Below, one piece after another: positions 1 through 7,765 of a stretch of DNA of 64,000 nucleotides. The stretch's first letter is position 1, and the number at the start of each line of letters is the position of its first letter. Source of the stretch: Pseudomonas frederiksbergensis (GTDB lineage: Bacteria; Pseudomonadota; Gammaproteobacteria; Pseudomonadales; Pseudomonadaceae); contig NZ_FNTF01000002.1 in NCBI RefSeq assembly GCF_900105495.1, positions 4,766,501 to 4,830,500 of the forward strand, given 5' to 3'. The position numbers and the translations under genes were made by a program. Under the pieces are notes generated by a model. It made no database searches. It saw only the letters and a program-made list of their open reading frames with translations, and was not told the origin of the DNA.

Positions 1-517
1 GGTCGGTGCGCCAGTTATCGGTACCGCCAAGATCGGTCGGGGATGGCGCTTTGGTCAGGGTCCAGGTCAAATGCCGGACCTCGCCGATCCGCCCTTCCTC
101 CAGCCATTGCCGCACTTGCTGGAAGCGGGGAAGTGAACGCCGATAGTAGGAAACAAACAGGTGCAGCCCGGCATCGGCAAAGGCCTTTTGCATCTCGCGG
201 CTTTGCCCGGCATTCAACGACATGGGTTTCTCGACGCAGCAATGTTTGCCGGCGGCGGCCACTCTCAAGGCGTAAGCGTGATGGCTGTCAGGTGGCGTTG
301 CGATGTACACCGCGTCGACTTCGGGATCATTGATCAGCGCGTCGACATCGGTGTAGACCCGAGCGATGCCGTGACGCGCGGCGTAATCCGACACCGCGTC
401 CAGACGCCGGCCCATCACCGCCACCAGCGCCGAGCCGGGCGCCTTGTAGAAGGCCGGTCCGCTCTTGCGTTCAGCGACGCTGCCACACCCGATCATGCCC
501 CAGCGCACCACGTTCAT
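1..517 (-). CDS. Gfo/Idh/MocA family oxidoreductase (3' end outside window)
   Basis: The first 172 codons of an NAD(P)-dependent oxidoreductase are visible; the C-terminal part runs off the left edge. The N-terminus (MNVVRWGMIGCGSVAE) carries a Rossmann dinucleotide-binding glycine motif. About 90 residues in there is the EKP motif (CCVEKPMSLN), whose lysine is the usual catalytic or cofactor-contacting residue of this family. The chosen ATG has a GGGAG ribosome site upstream and lies 16 bases after the stop of the Dyp peroxidase gene, so the two are probably co-transcribed. The substrate, usually a sugar or polyol, cannot be told from this half. Confidence 0.85.
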   Translation of the reverse strand, partial: MNVVRWGMIGCGSVAERKSGPAFYKAPGSALVAVMGRRLDAVSDYAARHGIARVYTDVDALINDPEVDAVYIATPPDSHHAYALRVAAAGKHCCVEKPMSLNAGQSREMQKAFADAGLHLFVSYYRRSLPRFQQVRQWLEEGRIGEVRHLTWTLTKAPSPTDLGGTDNWRTD

Positions 518-533
518 ACTCACTCCCAGATGT

Positions 534-1421
534 TTAGCCGACGCGCAGTGCGCGCAGGTCCAGATGCCCGTCCTTGAGCGGCGGGCACCAGTAGTAGCCG
601 CCGGTGATCGGCCGGCTGATGCGATACAAACCGTCGGTGATGCCGTCTTCCAGACCGCTCATGCGGCGCAGTTGGGCTTCGAAGGCGTCGAGGGAGAAAC
701 CGAAGGCCAGGAACATCAGGCCGGCGCGATCGCCTTCGATCCACGGCATGGAACGGCGCACCACGAAGGCCTCGGGGGCGAAGCTTTCCTGGGCGGTACG
801 TTTGACGTGAGCGGAGATCGGCGCGTCGTCGATTTCTTCGTTGTCGCTCAAACGACGGCCCATGATGTTGTCCTTCTCATCGGACGGCATCGCGTGGAAA
901 CCCTTCAGGTCGTGCTGCCATTGCTGGATCGCGGCGAAACTGCCGCCGACCGTTCCGTCAGCGCCGTTACTCACCAGCGCGGCGGCGACGGCGGCTTCGT
1001 CGTGAGGGTTTTCGGTGCCGTCTTCGTAACCGGTCAGATCATGGCCAGTAAGGTGGCGGAAGGTTTCGTTCATCTGCACCAGGCGCAGGGCCGGGGCCAG
1101 CGCGGCTTCGATGGCGTTGCTACGGTTGAGCAATTCGCCACGGTCGACACCGTGCAACCAGCACCAGAGCGCGTGCTGGGTGGACGGGTTGTCGAGGCCG
1201 ACACCGGTCAACGCTGGAAAAGCGCGCAGGCCTTCGATTTGGCCCTTGAGGGCCTTGACCAGGGACTCACCGAACCCGACCACGGCCGACTTCCCGTCCA
1301 CCAGGCCCTTGAGATTCTCCAGCGCGGCCGGCAAGGCAGCGGCGGATTCGAGTGCGAAGAACATATGACGAGCTTGAGGCGGAACTGGGGTGGCGAGAAT
1401 GCCCGGCTGGTAGTAACTCAT
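534..1421 (-). CDS. Dyp-type heme peroxidase
   Basis: 295 residues, normal for the compact YfeX-like Dyp peroxidases. The family's distal-pocket motif GxxDG is present as GYEDGTENP near residue 155, and a candidate proximal heme histidine lies in the segment ISAHVKR further on. There is no signal peptide or Tat motif, so the protein should be cytoplasmic. It should use hydrogen peroxide to oxidise dyes, phenols or porphyrin-like compounds; the natural substrate is unknown. The start ATG has a strong AAGGAGTT site five bases upstream. It is transcribed away from the GapN-like gene and toward the oxidoreductase gene 16 bases downstream. Confidence 0.9.
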   Translation of the reverse strand: MSYYQPGILATPVPPQARHMFFALESAAALPAALENLKGLVDGKSAVVGFGESLVKALKGQIEGLRAFPALTGVGLDNPSTQHALWCWLHGVDRGELLNRSNAIEAALAPALRLVQMNETFRHLTGHDLTGYEDGTENPHDEAAVAAALVSNGADGTVGGSFAAIQQWQHDLKGFHAMPSDEKDNIMGRRLSDNEEIDDAPISAHVKRTAQESFAPEAFVVRRSMPWIEGDRAGLMFLAFGFSLDAFEAQLRRMSGLEDGITDGLYRISRPITGGYYWCPPLKDGHLDLRALRVG

Positions 1422-1633
1422 ATGAACTCCTTCAGAAAGAGCGCGAAGTTTAACCGCAGGATCGTTACTTGTGTGTTTTCAGGGCAAAAGGTCGCAGCCC
1501 CGTAACCCTGTAGCCGCTACGACGATCCGCAACGTCGAGCTAAAAGAATCCTAAGATGAGTCATGACAAGCGAGTCCGAGGTCTGCTAAAACGATTCATC
1601 AATTGCATCACCCAATCCAGACGGGGTAGCGAC
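1422..1633. promoter_or_regulatory. Divergent promoter region
   Basis: This 212-base gap separates the divergent Dyp peroxidase and GapN-like genes and must hold both promoters. I see no clear operator or hairpin in it. Confidence 0.4.
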
Positions 1634-3259
1634 ATGACCACAGCACACATCCTTGGCAACCTGTTTCCCGACGCCAGCGACATCCCGGAAAAATACCGCC
1701 TCGACGGCCAGACCGAGCAGCGTGAATACCTGGTCGACGGTGAGCTGAAAACCTGGTCCGGGCCCCTCGCCCAAGTCCGCAGCCCGGTGTACCTGACCGG
1801 CGAAAATGGCGACGAACAAGTAATCCTCGGCAGCACGCCACTGCTCGATGCCGACACCGCATTGACCGCGCTCGACGCCGCCGTCCGCGCCTATGACCGG
1901 GGCCAGGGTCTGTGGCCGACGATGCGCGTAGCCGAACGCATCCAGCACGTCGAAGCCTTCCTCGCACGCATGCGTGAACAGCGCGAAGCCGTGGTCAAGT
2001 TGCTGATGTGGGAAATCGGCAAAAACCTCAAGGACTCGGAGAAAGAGTTCGACCGCACCTGCGATTACATCGTCGACACCATCAATGCGCTCAAGGAGCT
2101 CGACCGCCGCTCCAGCCGTTTCGAACTGGAACAGGACACCCTCGGCCAGATCCGCCGCGTACCGCTGGGCGTGGCGTTGTGCATGGGACCTTACAACTAC
2201 CCGTTGAACGAAACCTTTACCACGCTGATTCCGGCGCTGATCATGGGCAACACCGTGGTGTTCAAACCGGCCAAGCTCGGTGTACTGCTGATTCGTCCGC
2301 TGCTGGAAGCGTTCCGCGACAGCTTCCCGGCCGGGGTGATCAACGTGATCTACGGCAGCGGCCGCGAGACCGTCAGCGCGCTGATGGCCAGCGGCAAAAT
2401 CGACATCTTCGCGTTTATCGGCACCAACAAAGCCGCCAGTGACCTGAAAAAACTCCATCCAAAACCGCACCGCTTGCGTGCGGCATTGGGCCTGGACGCG
2501 AAAAACCCCGGCATCGTGCTGCCCGAAGTCGATCTGGACAACGCGGTCAGCGAAGCGCTCACCGGCGCCTTGTCTTTCAATGGCCAGCGCTGCACCGCGT
2601 TGAAAATCCTCTTCGTCCATGAAGACGTGGTCGAAGCGTTCATCGACAAATTCAACGCCAGACTCGCCAACCTCAAACCCGGCATGCCGTGGGACAACGG
2701 TGTGGCGCTGACGCCGTTGCCGGAAGCGAGCAAGGTCGATTATCTGCACTCGCTGGTGGCGGATGCCGTGAGCAAAGGCGCCGCCGTGGTCAACCCCAAT
2801 GGCGGTGAGGCCCGCGTTTCGTTCTTCTACCCCGCCGTGCTGTACCCGGTGACGCCGCAGATGCGCGTCTATCAGGAAGAACAGTTCGGCCCGGTCGTGC
2901 CAATCGTGCCTTACCGACATCTGGACACGGTGATCGATTACGTTCTGGAATCAGACTTCGGCCAGCAGCTGAGTATCTTCGGCACCAACCCGGTGGCGGT
3001 CGGCCGGCTGGTCGATACCTTTGCCAACCAGGTCGGCCGGATCAACCTCAACGCCCAGTGCCAGCGCGGCCCGGACACTTTCCCGTTCAACGGTCGCAAG
3101 AACTCCGCCGAAGGCACGCTATCGGTGCATGATGCGTTGCGGGTATTTTCGATTCGCACGCTTGTGGCGACCAAGTTCCAGGAAACCAACAAAGAACTCA
3201 TCAGCGAGATCATCAGCGGACGCAGTTCGAGCTTCCTGACCACCGATTACATTTTCTGA
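1634..3259 (+). CDS. NADP-dependent glyceraldehyde-3-phosphate dehydrogenase-like aldehyde dehydrogenase
   Basis: 541 residues of the aldehyde dehydrogenase superfamily, in the long form that Pseudomonas annotations call NADP-dependent (non-phosphorylating) GAPDH. The catalytic cysteine lies in SFNGQRCTALK. The cofactor-domain segment MGPYNYPLNE replaces the usual PWNFP, and FIGTNKAAS follows. The reading frame is open upstream to 1556, but the ATG at 1634 follows a GGGG-rich ribosome site and begins the family's usual N-terminus (MTTAHILGNLFPDAS). It should oxidise glyceraldehyde 3-phosphate straight to 3-phosphoglycerate with NADPH formation. The family assignment is secure; the exact substrate is inferred. 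Confidence 0.8.
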   Translation: MTTAHILGNLFPDASDIPEKYRLDGQTEQREYLVDGELKTWSGPLAQVRSPVYLTGENGDEQVILGSTPLLDADTALTALDAAVRAYDRGQGLWPTMRVAERIQHVEAFLARMREQREAVVKLLMWEIGKNLKDSEKEFDRTCDYIVDTINALKELDRRSSRFELEQDTLGQIRRVPLGVALCMGPYNYPLNETFTTLIPALIMGNTVVFKPAKLGVLLIRPLLEAFRDSFPAGVINVIYGSGRETVSALMASGKIDIFAFIGTNKAASDLKKLHPKPHRLRAALGLDAKNPGIVLPEVDLDNAVSEALTGALSFNGQRCTALKILFVHEDVVEAFIDKFNARLANLKPGMPWDNGVALTPLPEASKVDYLHSLVADAVSKGAAVVNPNGGEARVSFFYPAVLYPVTPQMRVYQEEQFGPVVPIVPYRHLDTVIDYVLESDFGQQLSIFGTNPVAVGRLVDTFANQVGRINLNAQCQRGPDTFPFNGRKNSAEGTLSVHDALRVFSIRTLVATKFQETNKELISEIISGRSSSFLTTDYIF

Positions 3260-3306
3260 GGAAACCGAGCCTGAGCACATTCAGAGACCATCGACTGCCA
3301 CCTCTG

Positions 3307-4347
3307 TTGCGCCGACTGCTGCGTCCGTTACTCGACCCGTATCGGCGCTATCGCCACGCCCGGGTGATCCACGCGGTGCGTGTGTCGCTGGGGTTGCTGG
3401 CAACGATCCTGCTGACCACCGGCATCAACCTGCCCCACGGTGAGTGGGCGTCGGTGACGATGCTGGTGGTGATCGGCGGCCTGCAGCATCACGGCAACAT
3501 CGGCAAAAAAGCCGCCGAACGCGCCATCGGCACCTTGATCGGAGCCGGCGTCGGCTTGCTGCTGGTGGCGCAACAGGCGTGGCTCGGGATGCCGTGGCTG
3601 ACCTATTTCGCGATGGCCGTGGTCTGCGGATTCTTCTCCTACCACGCCATCGGCAAGGGCGGTTACACCGCGCTGCTCTCGGCGATTACCGTGTTTATTG
3701 TCGCGGGGCATGGCGACAACCCGATCACCGACGGGCTGTGGCGTGGGGTGGACATCCTGATCGGCATCGCCCTGGCCCTGGCGTTTTCTTTCGCCTTGCC
3801 GCTCTACGCGGTTTATTCCTGGCGCTACAACCTGGCCGATGCCTTGCGCGACTGCGCGACGATCTACGGCCGCATCATCAATGGCCAATCGGTTACCGAT
3901 GACGAACACCATAAACTGGTGGGCCGCCTGAACACAGTGATGGTGCAACTGCGCTCGTTGATGCCGTCGGTGTCCAAGGAAGTGCGGATTTCCATGACCG
4001 AACTCGATGCCATTCAGCGCCACTTGCGCATGTGTGTCAGCACTCTGGAAATCCTCGGCAACACCCGACCTGACGCCAGTGACCCCGATGCGATGGCCCG
4101 TCTTCAATTGGCGTTGAAAGCCGAGCATCGGCTGATTCGGGTGCAACTGATCGGTATGGCCAGGGCGCTGAAATCCGGTGCCTCCCAGCGGTTGAACCGG
4201 CCCGTCGAACTGCCGTCGGATTCAAGCCTGACCGCAACGGTTTACAACCCGCTGGACGGATATCAGTTATTGGTCCGACAGCTAGCCGCCAACATCGGCG
4301 AGATGCGCCAGCGCTTGGCCAAGACGGCACCGCGCTGGAACATCTGA
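3307..4347 (+). CDS. FUSC-family inner-membrane protein (aromatic acid exporter-like)
   Basis: 346 residues or more. The N-terminal half has about six hydrophobic segments (for example LGLLATILLTTGI and ALAFSFALPLYAVY) followed by a soluble helical C-terminal half, the layout of fusaric acid resistance/YccS-type proteins. These usually export weak organic acids. The start is uncertain: TTG at 3307 has no clear ribosome site. A CTG at 3271, in the same frame, lies seven bases after GAGGAAA and would add 12 residues. The gene follows the GapN-like gene closely and may be co-transcribed with it. The substrate is unknown. Confidence 0.75.
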   Translation: MRRLLRPLLDPYRRYRHARVIHAVRVSLGLLATILLTTGINLPHGEWASVTMLVVIGGLQHHGNIGKKAAERAIGTLIGAGVGLLLVAQQAWLGMPWLTYFAMAVVCGFFSYHAIGKGGYTALLSAITVFIVAGHGDNPITDGLWRGVDILIGIALALAFSFALPLYAVYSWRYNLADALRDCATIYGRIINGQSVTDDEHHKLVGRLNTVMVQLRSLMPSVSKEVRISMTELDAIQRHLRMCVSTLEILGNTRPDASDPDAMARLQLALKAEHRLIRVQLIGMARALKSGASQRLNRPVELPSDSSLTATVYNPLDGYQLLVRQLAANIGEMRQRLAKTAPRWNI

Positions 4348-4361
4348 AGTTTGTTTACGGC

Positions 4362-5261
4362 TTACTGCGTTGTTACCGTCCGACGAAATTTCAGGGTCCA
4401 ACCCTGTTGCATGCCGGCAGCGGCCAACAGAATCGCGGCTACACCGATCCATTGCAGCGGCTCCAGGCGATGGCCGAAGGCAAACCAGTCAACGAAAATC
4501 GCCGCAATCGGGTAGATGAAGGACAACGCACCGGTCAGTGCCGTCGGCAGTTTTTGGATCGCGCCATAGAGCAGCACATACATCACGCCGGTATGGACAA
4601 TGCCCAGGGTTACCAGACTGGCCCAGGCACTCGGCGCTTGCGGCAGTGCCGAAAAGTGCGCGAACGGCGCGAGTAACAGCACGCCGGTGGTGACCTGAAT
4701 CAGCGCGATCAGATGCGGCGGTGTGCCAGTCAGGCGCTTGATGATCAACGCGGCAATCGCGTAAAGAAATGCCGCCCCCAACGCCAGAGCGATGCCCATC
4801 AGGTAATCATTACCGTTCTCGCCCTGCCCGCCATGTGCGCTGACAATCGCCAGCATCCCGAGAAACGAAATACCCAGCCAGAACAGTTTCTGCAGAGTGA
4901 TTTTCTCGTTGAGGAACAACGCGGCCAACCCCACCAACATGAACGGCTGAACGTTGTAAACCGCGGTGCCGATGGCAATCGAGGCGCGGGAGTAAGAAGC
5001 AAACAACAGCACCCAGTTGCCGACAATCGCCACGCCGCTGAGCACAGCCAGCAAGAACGTGGTGCGGGTAAGAATGCCGGGACGGAGGAAGCCGAATGCC
5101 GCGCAGATCAGCAACAACGTGCCGGCGCCGAACACGCAACGCCAGAACACTACGTCCAGCACCGGTTGCCCGGACACCAGCACGAACCAGCCGATGGTCC
5201 CGGAAATCAGCATGGCGGCGGTCATTTCAAATGACCCGTGACGTATGGTTTTGTCCATCAT
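4362..5261 (-). CDS. DMT superfamily transporter (EamA domains)
   Basis: 299 residues with about ten hydrophobic segments arranged as two EamA repeats, typical of drug/metabolite exporters such as amino acid or metabolite efflux pumps. The frame stays open to 5357, but the paired ATG codons at 5261 follow a CAGGAGTC ribosome site and open onto the first membrane segment, so the shorter form is preferred. It is divergent from an Lrp/AsnC regulator, an arrangement common for amino-acid-responsive exporters. Export of an amino acid under Lrp-type control is therefore a reasonable guess, not shown by the sequence. Confidence 0.85.
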   Translation of the reverse strand: MMDKTIRHGSFEMTAAMLISGTIGWFVLVSGQPVLDVVFWRCVFGAGTLLLICAAFGFLRPGILTRTTFLLAVLSGVAIVGNWVLLFASYSRASIAIGTAVYNVQPFMLVGLAALFLNEKITLQKLFWLGISFLGMLAIVSAHGGQGENGNDYLMGIALALGAAFLYAIAALIIKRLTGTPPHLIALIQVTTGVLLLAPFAHFSALPQAPSAWASLVTLGIVHTGVMYVLLYGAIQKLPTALTGALSFIYPIAAIFVDWFAFGHRLEPLQWIGVAAILLAAAGMQQGWTLKFRRTVTTQ

Positions 5262-5392
5262 CAGACTCCTGTGTTTGAGCCCAAAGTATGCCAATCCGCC
5301 GAGGGGCTTCTCCAGCGCAAAAAGCAGGCTAAACTCGAAATCTGCCTTTTTTATCAAGGCGGTTTTTATTAATTGCCTAATAGGGGTTCGTC

Positions 5393-5830
5393 ATGACCGA
5401 CGATATCGACCAAGTGCTGATCACGGCATTGATGGAAGACTCACGCCGCTCGCTCAAGGCTCTGGCGCAAATCAGCGGCCTGTCTTCGCCCAGCGTCGCC
5501 GAGCGTTTGCGTCGTCTCGAAGAGCGTGGCGTGCTCAAGGGTTACACCGTCGAGATCGACCCCAAATGCTTTGGCTATCAACTCCAGGCCATCGTCCGTA
5601 TTCGCCCGCTGCCAGGCCAGTTGCAGGAAGTGGAACGGCAGATCCAGGCCATTCCCGAATTTACCGAGTGCGATAAAGTCACCGGCGACGACTGTTTTAT
5701 CGCTCGCCTGCATGTGCGTTCGATGGAACAACTGGACACCCTGCTCGACCGCCTCAACACCCACGCCGAAACCAACACTGCAATCGTCAAGAAAACCCCG
5801 GTCAAGCGCCGCTTGCCACCGATGGCGTGA
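5393..5830 (+). CDS. Lrp/AsnC family transcriptional regulator
   Basis: 145 residues, the family length. The N-terminal helix-turn-helix (SLKALAQISGLSSPSVAERLRRL) is followed by the beta-alpha RAM sensing domain, with the typical CDKVTGDDCFIARL segment that binds amino acid effectors in relatives. It is divergent from the EamA transporter gene, with 131 bases between, and probably controls it. A strong hairpin terminator follows at 5855-5880. The ligand cannot be read from the sequence. Confidence 0.92.
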   Translation: MTDDIDQVLITALMEDSRRSLKALAQISGLSSPSVAERLRRLEERGVLKGYTVEIDPKCFGYQLQAIVRIRPLPGQLQEVERQIQAIPEFTECDKVTGDDCFIARLHVRSMEQLDTLLDRLNTHAETNTAIVKKTPVKRRLPPMA

Positions 5831-5854
5831 GTTCTCACTCAAATCGCAGGCAAG

Positions 5855-5880
5855 AAAAAACCCGCCGAAGCGGGTTTTTT
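5855..5880. terminator. Bidirectional intrinsic terminator
   Basis: A run of A, the stem CCCGC/GCGGG with a short GAA-containing loop, then a run of six T. It lies between the convergent Lrp-type regulator and yccA-like genes and can stop both. Confidence 0.9.
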
Positions 5881-5895
5881 CCTCAAGGCTGACGA

Positions 5896-6567
5896 TTAAT
5901 CATCGCGACTCATGATGCCGAACAGCTGCAACAAGCTGACGAACAGGTTGTAGATCGATACATACAGGCTGATGGTCGCCATGATGTAGTTGCGCTCGCC
6001 GCCGTGAATGATGGCGCTGGTCTGGAACAGAATGCAGACCGAGGAGAACAGCACGAAACCTGCGCTGATCGCCAGTTGCAGACCACTGATCTGGAAGAAG
6101 AAGCTGGCAACCACCGCACCCAGCAACACGAAGAAACCCGCAGTGATGAAGCCACTGAGGAAACTCATGTCCTTGCGGGAGATCAGCACATAGGCCGACA
6201 GACCGCCGAACACCAGCGCAGTCATCGCAAACGCGGAACTGACCACCTCGGCGCCGCCCTGCATACCCAGGTAACGGTTGAGGATCGGGCCGAGCAGGAA
6301 ACCCATGAAACCGGTCAGGGCAAATGCCGACACCAGGCCCCAAGCCGAATCACGGAGTTTGTTGGTGAGGAAGAAAAGGCCGTAGAAACCGATCAGCACC
6401 ACGAAAATGTTCGGGTAGCCGACGCGCATCTGCTGAGCGACATACGCCATCACGCCGCTGAATGCGAGGGTGAGAGCGAGTAAGCCGTAAGTGTTGCGCA
6501 GGACGCGGCTAACCTCTAGCTGCTCAGCCTGCACGCTGTTATTAACTGCGTAATCCTGTTCGCGCAT
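5896..6567 (-). CDS. Bax inhibitor-1/YccA family inner-membrane protein
   Basis: 223 residues with seven hydrophobic segments, the pattern of the BI-1/YccA family. In E. coli, YccA interacts with the FtsH protease and modulates its turnover of membrane proteins. The start ATG follows an AGGAG site. The C-terminal segments end in LLQLFGIMSRDD, giving the short charged tail normal for the family. It is encoded just before the tRNA-Ser gene on the opposite strand, so this is the last clear core gene before the island. Confidence 0.9.
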   Translation of the reverse strand: MREQDYAVNNSVQAEQLEVSRVLRNTYGLLALTLAFSGVMAYVAQQMRVGYPNIFVVLIGFYGLFFLTNKLRDSAWGLVSAFALTGFMGFLLGPILNRYLGMQGGAEVVSSAFAMTALVFGGLSAYVLISRKDMSFLSGFITAGFFVLLGAVVASFFFQISGLQLAISAGFVLFSSVCILFQTSAIIHGGERNYIMATISLYVSIYNLFVSLLQLFGIMSRDD

Positions 6568-6690
6568 GGCGACACTCCTGTTGGTTTGAAACGTTCAGTC
6601 GCAAAGATCATAACAGACGCTCTGTAACAAGCTATGCGGAGAGTTTGACAGTGTGTTTCATTCAGGTATTATGGCGCCCGCAACGCAAAC

Positions 6691-6778
6691 GGAGGTGTGG
6701 CCGAGTGGTTTAAGGCAACGGTCTTGAAAACCGTCGACTGTAACAGGTCCATGAGTTCGAATCCCATCGCCTCCGCCA
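6691..6778 (+). tRNA. tRNA-Ser (anticodon UGA)
   Basis: An 88-base gene with acceptor stem GGAGGTG pairing with CGCCTCC, discriminator G and an encoded CCA end. The anticodon loop CTTGAAA gives anticodon TGA. The long variable arm and the T-arm GTTCGAATCC fit a serine tRNA. An integrase fragment follows within about 90 bases, so this 3' end is a likely historic attachment site. Confidence 0.95.
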
Positions 6779-6787
6779 TATTTGTAC

Positions 6788-6819
6788 CGACAAAGCCCTG
6801 ATTAGTCAGGGCTTTGTCG
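6788..6819 (+). terminator. Terminator after tRNA-Ser
   Basis: A perfect 14-base inverted repeat (CGACAAAGCCCTGA and its complement) around the loop TTAG, followed by TTTCT. It starts nine bases after the tRNA. Confidence 0.85.
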
Positions 6820-6867
6820 TTTCTGGGGTTTGGTGAAAATCTCGGCGCTCGGGATGACTGCAACGAC

Positions 6868-6987
6868 GGCAGCGTTGCCACCGCGATGCGTCTGCTTGTC
6901 ATGTTGCCGGTCCGCCCTGGCGAACTGGTGCAGATGCGCTGGGAAGACGTCGACCTGGTCAGTGCCGATTGGCGTTACGTGGGGAAG
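6868..6987 (+). pseudogene. Tyrosine recombinase (phage/island integrase) fragment
   Basis: About 40 codons read as TAMRLLVMLPVRPGELVQMR followed by WEDVDL and WRYVGK. This matches the start of the catalytic domain of P4-type integrases, including the first catalytic arginine box (VRPGEL). Nothing recognisable as integrase lies on either side: the upstream part merges into the tRNA terminator and the downstream part runs into the 3' end of the minus-strand regulator gene. It is therefore a decayed remnant. Such integrases commonly insert at tRNA 3' ends, and the tRNA-Ser gene is 90 bases away. Confidence 0.6.
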
Positions 6988-7328
6988 GCATCAGCCTCTG
7001 CGAGCCCGGCCACACGGCCTTGCGGCTGCCGCCCCGTTCCCAGCATGAGCAGCGCCTTGGCCGCCAGGCTGTAAGTCCTGTCCGGGTTGACCACAATCAC
7101 CCCGACGGCAGACAACCGCTTGAGCGCCTCCCGGATACTGATGACCGTCAGCTCCAGGGCATGGAGCTTTTCATGCACATCCCGCACGCTTATGGATCTG
7201 CCTTGCGCAACCGCACTTTGCAGGATGGCGATGATCTTGAGCCTCAGCAAACTGCTGCGTAAGCCGTAGCGCTGAAGCAACTCGTGGATATGTTCATTAC
7301 TGCTCCTGCAGTCGAACGCTCTGTACAT
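6975..7328 (-). CDS. Small winged-helix regulator (Fur-like N-terminal fold?)
   Basis: 117 residues. The segment from about residue 10 to 90 (LLQRYGLRSSLLRLKIIAIL ... VHEKLHALE ... IREALKRLSAVGVI) has the helix spacing of a winged-helix DNA-binding domain. It resembles small proteins annotated in pseudomonads as Fe2+/Zn2+ uptake regulators, but I see no Fur metal-binding histidine cluster. The frame is open to 7460, but the ATG at 7328 follows a GGGAGG site. It lies 74 bases after pmsB on the same strand and may be the last gene of the pms operon, where it could tune siderophore expression. Its 3' end overlaps the integrase remnant. Function is uncertain. Confidence 0.55.
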   Translation of the reverse strand: MYRAFDCRSSNEHIHELLQRYGLRSSLLRLKIIAILQSAVAQGRSISVRDVHEKLHALELTVISIREALKRLSAVGVIVVNPDRTYSLAAKALLMLGTGRQPQGRVAGLAEADAFPT

Positions 7329-7402
7329 TGACGCCTCCCTGGCGTACCGCAAACCAATATTTCTCGAATCGGGCCGCCTGACGGCCCGAAGCTGCCGCGC
7401 AA

Positions 7403-7720
7403 TCAGGATTGCGCAGGATGAAGCGAACGCCAGTGGAGTATTTGCTGCTGGATGTTCCAATGGATGATGTGTTCGTACAGCGTTTTGATAAAGGCCGGGT
7501 CAAACCCGGCGTCAGCGGCCCACGCGAGGCGTTGCTCAAGCATCGCGGCAACCCGTTCCGGGGCCGGAATGGCCTGCTCATTGGTTTTGAATTGCGTGGC
7601 AGCCTTGACATAGCGCAGGCGTTTTTCGAGTGCCTCGAAGATTTGCCGGTCATGGTGGTCAATACCCGCCCGGATATCGTTAAGGCTGGTGCAGGCATCA
7701 GGGCTTTTCAGTGGCAACAT
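7403..7720 (-). CDS. pmsB: Isochorismate pyruvate lyase (salicylate-forming)
   Basis: 105 residues aligning along its whole length with PchB: DIRAGID near the N-terminus, FKTNEQAIPAPERVAAML in the middle and IIHWNIQQQI near the end. These segments include the arginines, lysine and glutamine that PchB uses in its active site. The enzyme splits isochorismate into salicylate and pyruvate. It is the last biosynthetic gene of the pmsC-pmsE-pmsA-pmsB unit, 45 bases after pmsA. No strong ribosome site precedes the ATG, so translation may depend on coupling. Confidence 0.93.
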   Translation of the reverse strand: MLPLKSPDACTSLNDIRAGIDHHDRQIFEALEKRLRYVKAATQFKTNEQAIPAPERVAAMLEQRLAWAADAGFDPAFIKTLYEHIIHWNIQQQILHWRSLHPAQS

Positions 7721-7765
7721 TGTGAGTGTCTCAAATCTGCAGAAGTGGAAATCGTCGGGGAATGT

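Noticed and set aside
465..1505. Plus-strand reading frame of 346 codons across the peroxidase gene
   Set aside because: It lies antisense to the Dyp peroxidase, whose motifs and ribosome site are clear; GC-rich codon use commonly creates such shadows.
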